Below the pieces are notes generated by a model. The model saw only the letters and a list, made by a program, of their open reading frames with translations. It was not told the DNA's origin and did no database searches. Positions 52,961-63,563 of a DNA stretch of 64,000 nucleotides are shown piece by piece; the first letter of the stretch is position 1; each line of letters begins with the position of its first letter. The position numbers were made by a program, and so were the translations under genes. This DNA is from Parapristionchus giblindavisi (Eukaryota; Nematoda; Chromadorea; Rhabditida; Diplogasteridae), in NCBI GenBank assembly GCA_943737045.1, contig CALSFV010000079.1, forward strand, positions 383,409 to 447,408. The letters run 5' to 3'.

Positions 52961-53412
52961 ACATCACATATTGTAATTCAGTAGAGATAACGAATTTATA
53001 TATTTCATGAGCCATCTAAAGTTTGACTAAACAATTCATTAAAAATTATTTTTTTCGTAAATAAACGACTTCAGTTTCAAAGATCGATAATTTGTCGTAC
53101 CTGCTCATCAGCAAGGAAATGCAGCCACAGTGTAGACGCTGATGACGCCGCATAAAGGTGGAACTGGGATGCGGCAGACATCGCAGCATTGGGTTACGCT
53201 GGAACCCCCGCACAATGTCGGTGAATCTGAAAGTAAACACAAAATACCAATGTATATAACTACGGGTTTGATTTCCTTCCGCTTTACTAGAAAAAACGGT
53301 CAAAATAGTGAGGAACAACGCATAGTATACATTAAAATGATATCAACTAAATATTCTCACCTCGTTTTCAGTCAACGGAGATGTAGATCCTGCACAACTA
53401 TGCTTTCCAAAA

Positions 53413-53884
53413 CAACGAAGAGATCGGCAAGCTCAGATACCGATCGCCTGAACAAAGAATGATAAACATAATCACGGCGGCTCAATGATAGTAACTAAGA
53501 AGCTCTTGCCGGAGAAAGAAAGTATCGCAAACTGAGTGATGATAAGCACTAAAACATCTAGGTTCTCCCAGCGCGAAAGTTGACTACGGTATATCTGGGC
53601 GCTCGCTTCTGACTAGACCTATCATCGAGTTTTACGATTCGCGAGACATGCCGATATGGCTTAGTGGGTAGAGCTTTTGTGTATCTATCCGAACCTCGTA
53701 GGTTCGAATCCCGCCCAGTGCAAATCAACTTTGCCGATTTTTCGTAATGCAAGAGGCTTCAAGCCAAAGTTAAATGTAGGGACTTCTCTTCATTGAACCG
53801 CCGGGACTTCTCTTCATTGAACCAACGAAGAGATCGGCAAGCTCAGATACCGATCGCCTGAACAAAGAATGATAAACATAATCA
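53413..53884 (+). mobile_element. SINE S2 with flanking 62-bp direct repeat
   Basis: The 62-bp segment at 53413-53474 returns at 53823-53884, and the left arm of M has it only once (near 47350-47400). Between them lies SINE S2 (53647-53823) with A box TGGCTTAGTGG, B box GGTTCGAATCC and the tail shared with S1. A 62-bp duplication is long for a SINE target site, so another mechanism may be involved. Confidence 0.75.
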
Positions 53885-55389
53885 AATAGCTACGTTACAC
53901 ATTTTTAAAAATAGGTCAGGTTTTTTTTTATTTCCAGGAATTCTCGGCTGAAATGCGCTCAGGCATTCAACAAAATCCAAATGTGGTCAGGTTTTTAGAT
54001 TATTTTCGTGAATATTCTGCTCAAAATGCAGTCAGGCTTGTCTGTAACGTACTTTTCGACCTATGAACATTATAAAGGAGATATTGATAGAATAAACCTG
54101 ATTATTCCTTTCTTCATTCTCCTCCAAGTACATCCGATTCGTCCTCGTCGTGAGCAGTTTCACCATCCGGGGTGCTGAAATGTCTTCACAAAGCTTCAGG
54201 GTATTTAAAAAGAAATGAATGTACATGGAGTATCAAGTGTGATCATCATACATTTAAACCAGAAAAATAAATGAAGCATGACTTATCTGACGCGAAGCTA
54301 CACAGCTGGGAGCAGAAGGATGTCATCTTCGTCCCTGGTAAGAGGGAACTTATCATAAATGCAAAAGAAACGAGCCGTAATGTGGCATGGAAAAAGGGCA
54401 TAACTTACTTTGCAGTACATTTGAATCTCCCACAGACTTCTAGCAAGGGTCACTTCGCGATAGAACACCGTCCGTGTCGTTGGTGAAGCACTGAAACCAG
54501 GAATATCATTGAATGGAACGTTAATTACACAAATAATAAATTAAGAAAGAAAAATGATGACCCTTGAGCAAGACTTGGCTAAGTGCCAGGAAAATCATTT
54601 TTGGGGACTACCTATTTCCCGGTTCCGGTTCTGTGATATCATCGGAACGATTTATTAAAAAATAAACATGATGATTTTGCTTAAAACACAATATAAAAAT
54701 GCGATTCTCGCGGACTAACTAGATTAGAGTGAAAGAAAAATAATGAAAAGAAAGAGAGAGCACGAAAATGCCTCATTCGGCCATAATCACAGTTGAATCA
54801 CCAGAGTGGCTCAGAGTGCTTCTGGCGATTCATGATCCAATGAATTTTCGATGTACGATATCTCTGTTACAATAGTTATGGATCTCGAAGTTGTTTTTTT
54901 TTATTCAACAAAGTTGTTTTTTTTTAAATATTTTTATTGCATAGATATATATAAATAATAAAGTTAGTATTTCAAAGTGATTTTTTACACGTTGCAAATA
55001 TGAATACGCTGACATTTTTCCATTCCCAACGATTGTGCCTCGCATCTTAAATTAAGGGTCAGCTGCATTCACAAAATCATCCCTCCATCTCTTGACTTAT
55101 ATCACTGGGCGACCTTCTTTCCTCTTACCACTGAGGCTCCAATTGATCACACCTTATCTTATTCTTTATTCCATCGTATTATATGTGACATTAAAAAGGA
55201 TAACAAAGGGGCACCCACCGTCCATCGATCATAACGCAATATCGAGAACCTCTCCACCCTCAATCACCTCCGTCTCTCCGCCTCCCAAACAACGTCCTTG
55301 AATTTTGCTATGACCCTTCCGTAAAAATGATATGATCTCCCCCCAGTTCGGAGGGCCTAATCTCTTCTTCGGACCTACTTTACCGCGTG

Positions 55390-55560
55390 GTCTAGTCACT
55401 ATAAGAAGAGAGGGGGGGGCGGCCTTGGTCGTTCTTGCGGTATGGGGACTTGTGATATCACGCTGAAAGTGGACCTGACAAGGACTTGTGAGCCTGCTTC
55501 CCAAGTGATTGTCCGAGGTGGAGTCTTTCCTTCAGCGTCTGGAGAGCGTCGCCTTCTCTG
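55390..55560 (-). pseudogene. mariner transposase scrap
   Basis: The - strand shows LHLGQSLGK-like and TSPHTARTTKA pieces. These match the fragments at 25608-25740 (LYLEQSLGK) and the family's HDNARPHTA motif. It lies beside a K-repeat piece (55346-55395). Confidence 0.55.
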
Positions 55561-56431
55561 GTATTTCCAAACTAGCAGTCTACTTATATTACGCCAGTGA
55601 AAGAGCTTTTGACGAAATCATTCCCTCTCTTCTATCATCATTCCCTCTCTTCTATCACCTAGGAAGGTGACACCCTTTATCGCTCTCTCCCACTTGTTTT
55701 GCTTGTACTTTATTAGATTTACCTCGTTCTTCTTATCTTTATCCCTTATTGTTTCTTCTTTCCTGATCATTCCCACATGACCCCTACCAACAAACGACAG
55801 ATAGTCTCGTCTCCGTCGGGTATGTCCCCTGAGGCTAAGAAGGGGGCGAGCGCTATCAAAAACTTAGTTATCGCCGCCTTTGAACTGGCCATGGAGGACG
55901 TGCCCTCGGGGTTCGATCCTGGTAAATGGAAGTCCATCACTGCACTGGTGCATGGTTTGGCCAAGTCCCTGGAATTGGCCCCCAGTACTGGAACGGTCGA
56001 TGAGTCTGCCACGTCGTCCTCTCATACTCTCTCATCCTCTCCCACTCTCTCGTCTAACCCTATTCCCCCTTCCTCCTCTCTCTCTCACTCTCCTCCCTCG
56101 ATCGATGACCCGTCGGAATTGATCATGCGTGCTAAGTCCCTAGTCGTGACGGGGCTTCCGGAGCCAGACAATAGTCTGGATCTGGATGACCGTTGCGAGA
56201 CCGATAGGAAGGGCATTGCTCGACTCCTCGGTTACCTAGAGGTCGAGACTATGCCTGTACAGATCTACCGTATGGGTAAGCGATCATCGGATCGTCCTCG
56301 ACTCGTCAAGGTTGTAATGCCCGCTCGTTCCTTCGCACTCATCGCCATCAAGAATGCCAGAAAGCTCCGTGGTAACACGGAGTTCGCTGGCATATACATT
56401 CGCAAATCGATGAGCAAGGAAGAACGAGCGA

Positions 56432-57088
56432 TGTTATGGGGTCTGCCCAACCCTAATATCTGTATATTATTATTGTGAATTATCGTTTAGAATATTATAA
56501 TTTATCATCATTCATTTCATTATTTATTCATTTCATTTCGTTATATTTATTGAGTCCGTTGGTGGTGTATACCTTTCTGCTTTTTCAGGACTTCCGTTCT
56601 TTACCATTGTGCAACCGTTTACCTTTTCTGCTTTTTCCTAAGACTTCCCTTTCTGATTTCGTAATTCTTGTTCAGTCTTGATTCGCGCTCTCGTCTAGAG
56701 TAGTGACGTAATCTTGTCCTCTCTCTTTTCTTGACCTTACGTTAGGATTCGTTGGTTTATTGTCAGACTGTAGATAAATCACCTTTGTTGATTATACAGT
56801 GATCGTTTCGTTACATTCTAAGGGTTGTGTTTCTCTTGAATACACTCGGTCCAATTTATCTTCGTTTCCTTTTCGTGCCACTACTTTGGTGTAGTGAGAT
56901 CTTTTCGTGCCACTACTTTGGTGTAGTGAGATCAGCGTCACTTTGGTGTGACTGGGGCTGATAGAGTTGCTTTGGTGCGACTGAAACGTAGAGCTCCCTC
57001 TTAACTTGCATTTGAAAGAGCTGAAATTCCACCAAAAGGGAGGGAATTAGCTATCTTTATCTGTTAGTAAGAGTAGGATAACTTTACA
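56432..57088 (+). repeat. 5' long terminal repeat (657 bp)
   Basis: Begins TGTTATGGGGTCTGCCC and ends GGATAACTTTACA (TG...CA). It matches the 3' LTR without a difference that I could find. It contains two direct copies of TTCGTGCCACTACTTTGGTG (about 56870 and 56903). Confidence 0.95.
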
Positions 57089-57103
57089 TGGGGGCTGAGC
57101 CGG
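57089..57103 (+). other. Putative primer binding site
   Basis: TGGGGGCTGAGCCGG starts directly behind the 5' LTR with the TGG expected to pair with the CCA end of a tRNA. The tRNA was not identified. Confidence 0.5.
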
Positions 57104-57213
57104 CTTTGAACTGAGAGGGACCGATTATTGTCTACTATTCTTGCGAGTGTGTGATTCTGATTCACGTGTAATTATTGCGTCATCGTTATCAATTGAGAGG
57201 AGTAATCGATTGA

Positions 57214-59952
57214 TTGCAGTATTTCGTCATCATGAGAAACCTCGAGCACGATGGGCGGGAAATGAGCTATGATGAAGTTGATTATGAGAATAGAAGTGGA
57301 AGAAGCGACGACGTCTTCGATGATGAAATGGACGTGAATGATGTGGAGGAAATCGCTGCAAATGGAAGCGACTCATATTGTGAGTGTTATTGCCAATATT
57401 ATTGTGATTGTTATGTGATGAGTTCTCGAGTAGAGGAAGAGTGTGAATATTTGATGAATTGTGAAGAAAGTGAACGTTACTGGTACTCTAAATTGCTTCC
57501 ATTGAATAAGTTTAGTGGTCGACCAGAGGAATGGGAAGAGTTCAGAGATAGTTTTCTGTTGAGATATGGAAACATGTGCAATAGAGAAGCGAAACTGAAG
57601 TTGAAAGAGATGATTTGTGGTATGGCTAAAAAGGAGTATGAAGCTCTGCCTGATTATTATGATGTTGGAAGCGTGAGAGAGTGCATGGAATGGTTGATAG
57701 AGAGATGTATGGTTAGGTTGGAGTACGTTACGAGACTAAAGAATCTCACTTTGGATGGTCAAGAGTTAAGTGATGTCTGCTTGGAGTTGGAATTCCTCAC
57801 TGAGGAACTGTATGATGACTGCGACTCTAAAGAATTTTGGAGGAAGAATATATTCATCCCGATGCACAAGAATCACGAGGAATATGATGAATTGAGAAGA
57901 CTCTATGGCAAAGAAGATGCAACGTATGAGGAATTGAAGAATTATATGTTGAAATGTGAATATGGGGATAGAAGAGTGATGCAGGGTGATACTCATTCAT
58001 CAGATCGATCACGAAATCGACCGATACAAGAGAAAGTTAAGGGAAAGGATGAAGTAGTTATGTGTAGTAATAATGATGCTGTCGTGCTAAAGAGTGCACA
58101 AAATGAATTGGGAACGGTTATTGTTAGTGGTGGTTCTCCTGATAACGGAGAACAGATAATCTTGACTGATGAAGAAGCAGTCGATGGTGGTGATAAGACT
58201 GTGCGTGTTCCAGTGTGTAATGGGACAAACACGGTTGTGGTTCGAGGCGATATTAAGGGTGTTGATGTTGAAGTGCGCCTTGATGACGATTTCGAGGCGA
58301 ATATGGTTAATGCTACGGCTAAGGATGTGGTGATAGTAGCCGTAGGGGATAAGGTTTCCGATGTCACTGATACTCATGAAGATCAGGTGAAGATTGTCGG
58401 AGATATAGTAATTGATAAGGATATGTATGGGGACGAACGATGTAGTGATGAATCTGTTAGCACGGAGATGTATATTCCGTGTATTGTGTCAGGACAAAGT
58501 ACTTTGGAGATGAAAGGAATGGTGTTGAGAGAGAACGATGAGGATAAAGTTGTTGTAGTTGATGAAATAGTTGATGGGAATAATGAGAACGATGAGGATA
58601 AAGTTGTTGTAGTCGATGAGATAGTTGATGGAAGTAATGAGAATAGTAAGATTAATTCAGTCGTGTTGAGGACGAGTTGTGTTAGACCTAATGAGATGGA
58701 TAGTGGAATGGAAAGAGGAGTTCTATCTGAGAGAGATGGTATGGACAAGAAGGATATGAATAGTATTGTTGGAGATATGGTAGAAGGACTTTCAGTGTGT
58801 AAAGAGACTGCACCTGTTATGAGACCTAAGGGTCGATTGAAAGAAGATCGTATGAATAAGAAGGATGAGGATATTGTTGATGGAGATAGTATTGTGGGAG
58901 TTCTAGTGTGTGAAGAAAATGTACCTGTTAAGAGACCAAAGGGTAGATTGAAGAGAGATGGTATTGTTATGAAGGATAAGGATAGTATTATTGGAGATAT
59001 TGTTGAAGGACTTTCAGTGTGTAAAGAGACTGTACCTGCTAAGAGAGCTAAGGTTCGATTGAAGGAAAGTCGTATGAATAAGAAGGATATAGATATTGTT
59101 GATGGAGATATTATTGTGAGAGTTCTAGCGTGTAAGGGAACTGTACCTGTTATGGGACTAGATGGTCAATTGAGTGAAGATTGTATATTGCTGAAGGATA
59201 ATAAGATGGTTGATTTAGTCATAAGAGAGGCTTGTGATGAGGAGATATCTTGCGGGTTACTGTATAGAGCTCTGGTGATCGAACAGTTGAATTGCAGGAA
59301 GAAGAAGGTCCCACGAGAACCCGACAAGATCTTGGCCTCGACATCACGGGAGCCCGTGGTCCTCAGAGAAGGTGTATCATTCATCACGCCAAAGGCCCGA
59401 TTGAAGGTAGATGATATATTGATAGATGATAATAAGATGGTCGATAGAGTCAACAATAGACATCATGTTGATCATGCTGTGAGAAAGAGTGTGTGCAATG
59501 GAACTCAGTTTGATATGATATCAGAGAGATATGAGTGTGACTGTGTGAATGGATGTATCATCAGTGATTACATTCGTGAGGCTTGTGATGGGGATATCTC
59601 TAGTGTGGTACTGTATAGAGCTATGGAGTTCGAACAGTTTGATTGCAGGAAGAAGGCGATCCCGAGAGACCCCGACAAGATGTTGGTCTTGTCATCACGA
59701 GAGCCCGTATTCCTCAGAGAAGGAAGTGTATCATTCGTCGTTTGGTTCAACTTCATGGTCATCGCCGTCGTCACCTACAACGTGCTCTACACCTCAATCA
59801 TCTACACTCTTGCCATCGTCGTCTTCTACGCTCGTGCCATTGTCATCGCCAACTCGTGCCAACGTCGTCAGTCAACTGCCGCTGTCATCGTTTTGCCGCT
59901 CGTTTCGCCGCTCGTTGTTCGTCATCCCGTGGAGGTCGAGAAGGACGCGTGA
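57214..59952 (+). CDS. gag-like protein of the LTR retrotransposon (912 aa)
   Basis: One uninterrupted frame. Residues about 90-260 hold LLPLNKFSGRPEEWEEFRDSF and helical sequence, similar to the gag region of BEL/Pao- and gypsy-type elements (PKFxGxxxEWxxFxxxF). Residues about 450-475 contain a direct repeat (DEDKVVVVDEIVDG twice). About 520-670 has a repeat of roughly 45 residues in four diverged copies (VCKETxPVxRPKGRLK). About 670-850 shows a third duplicated unit (REPxxLREGxVSF). The last about 70 residues are hydrophobic (VVWFNFMVIAVVTYNVLYT), possibly membrane segments or the result of reading a pol-derived end in another frame. No CCHC zinc knuckle was seen. A second in-frame ATG follows at 57232. 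Confidence 0.8.
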   Translation: MQYFVIMRNLEHDGREMSYDEVDYENRSGRSDDVFDDEMDVNDVEEIAANGSDSYCECYCQYYCDCYVMSSRVEEECEYLMNCEESERYWYSKLLPLNKFSGRPEEWEEFRDSFLLRYGNMCNREAKLKLKEMICGMAKKEYEALPDYYDVGSVRECMEWLIERCMVRLEYVTRLKNLTLDGQELSDVCLELEFLTEELYDDCDSKEFWRKNIFIPMHKNHEEYDELRRLYGKEDATYEELKNYMLKCEYGDRRVMQGDTHSSDRSRNRPIQEKVKGKDEVVMCSNNDAVVLKSAQNELGTVIVSGGSPDNGEQIILTDEEAVDGGDKTVRVPVCNGTNTVVVRGDIKGVDVEVRLDDDFEANMVNATAKDVVIVAVGDKVSDVTDTHEDQVKIVGDIVIDKDMYGDERCSDESVSTEMYIPCIVSGQSTLEMKGMVLRENDEDKVVVVDEIVDGNNENDEDKVVVVDEIVDGSNENSKINSVVLRTSCVRPNEMDSGMERGVLSERDGMDKKDMNSIVGDMVEGLSVCKETAPVMRPKGRLKEDRMNKKDEDIVDGDSIVGVLVCEENVPVKRPKGRLKRDGIVMKDKDSIIGDIVEGLSVCKETVPAKRAKVRLKESRMNKKDIDIVDGDIIVRVLACKGTVPVMGLDGQLSEDCILLKDNKMVDLVIREACDEEISCGLLYRALVIEQLNCRKKKVPREPDKILASTSREPVVLREGVSFITPKARLKVDDILIDDNKMVDRVNNRHHVDHAVRKSVCNGTQFDMISERYECDCVNGCIISDYIREACDGDISSVVLYRAMEFEQFDCRKKAIPRDPDKMLVLSSREPVFLREGSVSFVVWFNFMVIAVVTYNVLYTSIIYTLAIVVFYARAIVIANSCQRRQSTAAVIVLPLVSPLVVRHPVEVEKDA

Positions 59953-59960
59953 GGACACGC

Positions 59961-59978
59961 TTGAAGAAAAGGAGGGCA
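59961..59978 (+). other. Polypurine tract
   Basis: TTGAAGAAAAGGAGGGCA directly precedes the 3' LTR, as required for plus-strand priming in LTR elements. It lies just behind the stop codon of the gag-like ORF. Confidence 0.7.
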
Positions 59979-60635
59979 TGTTATGGGGTCTGCCCAACCC
60001 TAATATCTGTATATTATTATTGTGAATTATCGTTTAGAATATTATAATTTATCATCATTCATTTCATTATTTATTCATTTCATTTCGTTATATTTATTGA
60101 GTCCGTTGGTGGTGTATACCTTTCTGCTTTTTCAGGACTTCCGTTCTTTACCATTGTGCAACCGTTTACCTTTTCTGCTTTTTCCTAAGACTTCCCTTTC
60201 TGATTTCGTAATTCTTGTTCAGTCTTGATTCGCGCTCTCGTCTAGAGTAGTGACGTAATCTTGTCCTCTCTCTTTTCTTGACCTTACGTTAGGATTCGTT
60301 GGTTTATTGTCAGACTGTAGATAAATCACCTTTGTTGATTATACAGTGATCGTTTCGTTACATTCTAAGGGTTGTGTTTCTCTTGAATACACTCGGTCCA
60401 ATTTATCTTCGTTTCCTTTTCGTGCCACTACTTTGGTGTAGTGAGATCTTTTCGTGCCACTACTTTGGTGTAGTGAGATCAGCGTCACTTTGGTGTGACT
60501 GGGGCTGATAGAGTTGCTTTGGTGCGACTGAAACGTAGAGCTCCCTCTTAACTTGCATTTGAAAGAGCTGAAATTCCACCAAAAGGGAGGGAATTAGCTA
60601 TCTTTATCTGTTAGTAAGAGTAGGATAACTTTACA
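59979..60635 (+). repeat. 3' long terminal repeat (657 bp)
   Basis: Same length and, by reading, the same sequence as the 5' LTR. Followed by the GCGA target duplication. Confidence 0.95.
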
Positions 60636-60921
60636 GCGAGGCACAGCGAGTTGCGGGCGACGGTGAGGAGCTTGCGAGCAAAGGATCCCGATAGTCCCTT
60701 TGTAGTCTACCGCGATGCGGTCTGGCACATGGAGGACATCAAAACAAAGGTCCGCTCTCGCTTGCCCGATCCGGGAAACTAGTTTGTGATACATCTCTGA
60801 CACTCGCACCTACAGTATCCTCTGATATCTTTCCTAAAACTACTTGTTATCTTCCTGTCGTATCCTCTTCACCTACTGTATCCTCTTCATTTACAGTACC
60901 CTCTAGCTCTTCTTTCCCTAC

Positions 60922-61052
60922 TTTAAAATGTCTTATGTTCAACTCTAGATCTCTCTGTAACAAGCTACCCGATCTTCACTCTATATTATCGATTGATCGA
61001 CCTGATCTTCTTCTAATTTCTGAAACTCTGAAACTTCTCACAGAACAAGATT
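60922..61052 (+). pseudogene. LINE ORF2 N-terminal (endonuclease) fragment
   Basis: Frame reading MFNSRSLCNKLPDLHSIL then RPDLLLISET, the opening of the apurinic-type endonuclease domain of CR1/Jockey-type LINE ORF2 (NARSLxNKxxxL ... PDIIxIxET). It breaks off at about 61052, and no reverse-transcriptase domain follows. With ORF1 it makes a 5' LINE fragment. Confidence 0.7.
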
Positions 61053-61394
61053 AATTCTTGTCTACACTTTCTTATGCAACATCGACCCTGGCGATTTCAG
61101 TGCTCCTGAGGAGGAGGAAGATACACATGGCTAAGAAAAGAAAAGAAGAAGATGAAGAACAATCTCGTACCTCATTTATACTCACTCCCAGTCTGGACTT
61201 CTGCCGTAGTATCCAATACTCAACTATGAACATTCAGTTGAATCGATCCAATTGATAATCAAAGGACTACAGAATGATTGAGCCATCGTATCTCGCTCAC
61301 TATCGTAAAATAGAGAATTGAAAGAACAAGTAAGTGGCTGCGCACTCGCATTTTATTATCAATTGATAATCTAGTTTCATTTTATAAATTATCT

Positions 61395-62280
61395 ATTAAT
61401 ACTGGGAGAAAGGAGGGAAGGCTGTGCGCATACATGGGCGGCATTGTCGCTAGCGGCAAGACGCACCTGATTTTCCCCAAAATCGCTCAAAAATTATCCG
61501 CGAAGTGAAATTATTATATTTACATGCCCCATATTTTGCTCCGACCCACCGATTTTACTTTCCAGCGGCAATGGCCGCCCATGTATGGCTGTGCGCATGA
61601 GTATGCGGAAAATTTTCCAATTTATTTGCGAGGCAAGGCGATTGGCCAAGCCCCGATGGGAAAGCAAGGCTGTAAGCAAAAAAATCACTTTCACGCGCCC
61701 GCCTATGGATGATTATTAACATGCAAATGTATTGATAGAATTGGATATTGGTAAATATAAATTAGTTATGTTATACGTAGGATGCTCAGTTATACCATAA
61801 AATAGTTGTCTGATTACAGGTGATCGATTAGTATAATTGAATCAAGAGAAGATGTATAGTGAATATGAATTGAGGATGAAGAAGAATGGAATGAATGAAG
61901 AAGATGATGAAGTAATAGAGATGATAAAGTGAATTGAGCAGATCCGAATCAAGTTGGTTTTGATTGATTTATCGATTAGCAAAAATATTGTTTCAAATTA
62001 AACCGTAGTTGAATTGTCTCAAGCAGTAGGATGAGTATCTGTTCTACGAGAATATTACATTTAGAAGATAATTAGTATCTCACCGATACCTGGGCAACCT
62101 TTGCCGCTGGAAATTAAAATCGGGTGGGTGGGATGCAAAAATTTCATGTTTGAGTGAATTTTGGCTAATTCATTTTCATTTGCAGCGAATGTTTTCCTAG
62201 ATCGAGTTGGTCAGGTGCCAAAACCGGGTGGGTTCTTCCCGCTATAGCGCTAGCGGCAATGCTTCCCTGTATGATCTCAC
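61395..62280. repeat. Dispersed GC-rich repeat with CTAGCGGCAA motifs
   Basis: 61420-61470 (GGCTGTGCGCATACATGGGCGG ... CGCTAGCGGCAAG) is mirrored at about 61550-61600 (AGCGGCAATGGCCGCCCATGT). Related ends occur at 62100-62140 (TTGCCGCTGGAAATTAAAATC) and 62245-62270 (GCTAGCGGCAATGC). Probably two MITEs of one family. The DNA between them is AT-rich. Confidence 0.5.
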
Positions 62281-62430
62281 ATAAGGAAAATGAGATAGAT
62301 ATAACGATGATAGACTAGATTATTGATTAGATTGAGAAGAGATGAATATACTATACTTGTTGTAGAGTAATGCATTGATGACTCAATTGAGAAATACTCA
62401 AGATAGAATGAAATATTGAGAAATATGTAG

Positions 62431-63019
62431 AGAAGAGAATTAGATGAACATGAACATGAAAGAACTGCAATACTAGAGGTATTGGTTGATTGATTGATTA
62501 CAAATTTGTTTTTTTCTAATCAGAATTTATCTATTTCTTTTTAGGAACCATTTCGAAATGCACAAGATATGGCAGCTAGAGTAATGAGAGAAGGAGCTGA
62601 GAGGATTACGGTATTAAAAGAGAAGATTATTTAAAGAGAAGTATTATCGATTGAAGCCAAACTTGTAAGTTGTACTGTAGATATGAGGGATTATTGATTG
62701 ATTAATTCAGATTAAGAAGGGAATCTACATCAACAGATGATATAATAAAGAACCTTGAAGGAAAACTGGCATTTGAAAGAGAGGAAAGAAAGAGATTAAA
62801 GCATATTCAATTGGAAAATGAGGATGAGACAATTACTGATCATCAACATTATAGAAAGGTACTTTATTGATTGATTGGCTAAGTAGAAAGAATGAATGAA
62901 GTATACTGTAGGCGATGAGAGGTCGATTACGTGCAAAGGATGAAGAATTAAGGAATGAAGAAATTGAAGGAGAATTGCTAATGTTTTTTATTTGTATCGC
63001 TAGATATTTATTGCTATGA
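62431..63019 (+). pseudogene. Coiled-coil protein gene fragment
   Basis: Exon-like segments with AG/GT borders: 62431-62478 (RRELDEHEHERTAILE), 62545-62664 (AQDMAARVMREGAERI, but TAA at 62632-62634), 62711-62858 (LEGKLAFEREERKRLKH) and 62912-63019 (LRAKDEELRNEEIEG, ends TGA). The composition is charged and heptad-like. The in-frame stop and a phase mismatch before 62711 suggest decay, though mis-set splice sites are possible. Similar codons near 61850-61950 may be an earlier exon. Family not recognised. Confidence 0.4.
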
Positions 63020-63129
63020 TCGTTCCATAGTTTGTTGTTGTTCCTTGGCTGGTTCACATTTGATTTTTATTTAAAATTTCATGTATATTTACGTCAATAA
63101 ATCGTTGTTTATTCGCTGACAGTATTCCT

Positions 63130-63410
63130 GAGTACAGAACAAGTAGTAAAAGAAAGGGTAGAAAACAGCCTAATAACTGCTAGAGAAAAGGCAGCAAATT
63201 GTTTTAAAAATGCTAGAAAAAATGTATGTTACAGTCAAAGAAAAGGCAAGAAACAGCTAAAAGCTATGAAAAAGGTAGAAAACAGCCAGAAAACATACAT
63301 ATCGCTAACTGTAAAATGTATGTATTTTGACAGTTCACATGCATGTATTGTAGCTGTCGCCTGTATTTTTCCTAGCTGTAAAATGTATGTGCGGTTTTAC
63401 CTGAGTATGC
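63130..63410. repeat. Purine-rich stretch with opposed GCTGTAAAATGTATGT copies
   Basis: Repeats of GAAAACAGC/GAAAAGGCA are followed by AACTGTAAAATGTATGTATT and AGCTGTAAAATGTATGTGCG. No coding or terminal repeat structure is certain. Confidence 0.35.
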
Positions 63411-63413
63411 AAG

Positions 63414-63563
63414 GGCACTAGGTCGAATGATAACCGGTGAATAATAACCGACAGGATAAAAACCATTTGCATAATTTGTCTATTCATTAGCTCTTATCTC
63501 TCATATGCAAATAGTTTTCATTCAGTCGGTTCTTATTCATCGGTTATCATCCGACCTAGTGCC
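63414..63563. repeat. 150-bp MITE P
   Basis: GGCACTAGGTCGAATGATAAC at the left and GTTATCATCCGACCTAGTGCC at the right are inverted, with a second pair ATTTGCATA / TATGCAAAT inside. Confidence 0.85.

Larger units (their letters stand above)
46356..54858. mobile_element. 8.5-kb palindromic element M with TA target duplication
   Basis: The left terminus TCGTACATCGAAAATTCATT is mirrored at 54839-54858, and TA flanks both sides (46354-46355, 54859-54860). Long inverted arms, about 46356-48650 and 51412-54858, look almost identical. The right arm has one more internal tandem unit and a SINE-bearing insert. The centre (48650-51412) holds a Tc1-like transposase scrap, an acidic-protein remnant and a hAT-type element. 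The flank of paralog 4 shows the uninterrupted site near 36655. Likely a Tc1/mariner-superfamily foldback element; autonomy is doubtful. Confidence 0.85.
56432..60635 (+). mobile_element. Non-autonomous LTR retrotransposon, gag-like ORF only
   Basis: Two 657-bp LTRs, target duplication GCGA at 56428-56431 and 60636-60639, and one long ORF (57214-59952). No protease, reverse transcriptase, RNase H or integrase motifs were recognised in the 2.9-kb interior. It has inserted into a LINE ORF1. The element must rely on enzymes supplied by a relative elsewhere. Confidence 0.9.
55777..60783 (+). pseudogene. LINE ORF1-type gene split by an LTR retrotransposon
   Basis: The first part, 55777-56431, encodes a Ser/Pro-rich segment and then a domain with LVVTGLPEPDNS, IYRMGKRSSDRPRLVKVV and GIYIRKSMSKEERA. 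This pattern is known from ORF1 proteins of CR1-like LINEs in nematodes. The LTR element interrupts after SKEERA. Beyond it, from 60640, the same frame continues with RATVRSLRAKDPDSPFVVYR to TAG at about 60781-60783. The RNA-binding role of ORF1 is known from the class and not tested here. The reading frame itself appears otherwise intact, so the split is recent. Confidence 0.75.

Noticed and set aside
53647..53720. Functional tRNA gene
   Set aside because: It has a SINE tail shared with another copy and a poor anticodon arm.
58383..58748. - strand ORFs within the gag-like gene
   Set aside because: Shadows of the long + strand frame; Ser/Thr/Ile-rich complement composition.
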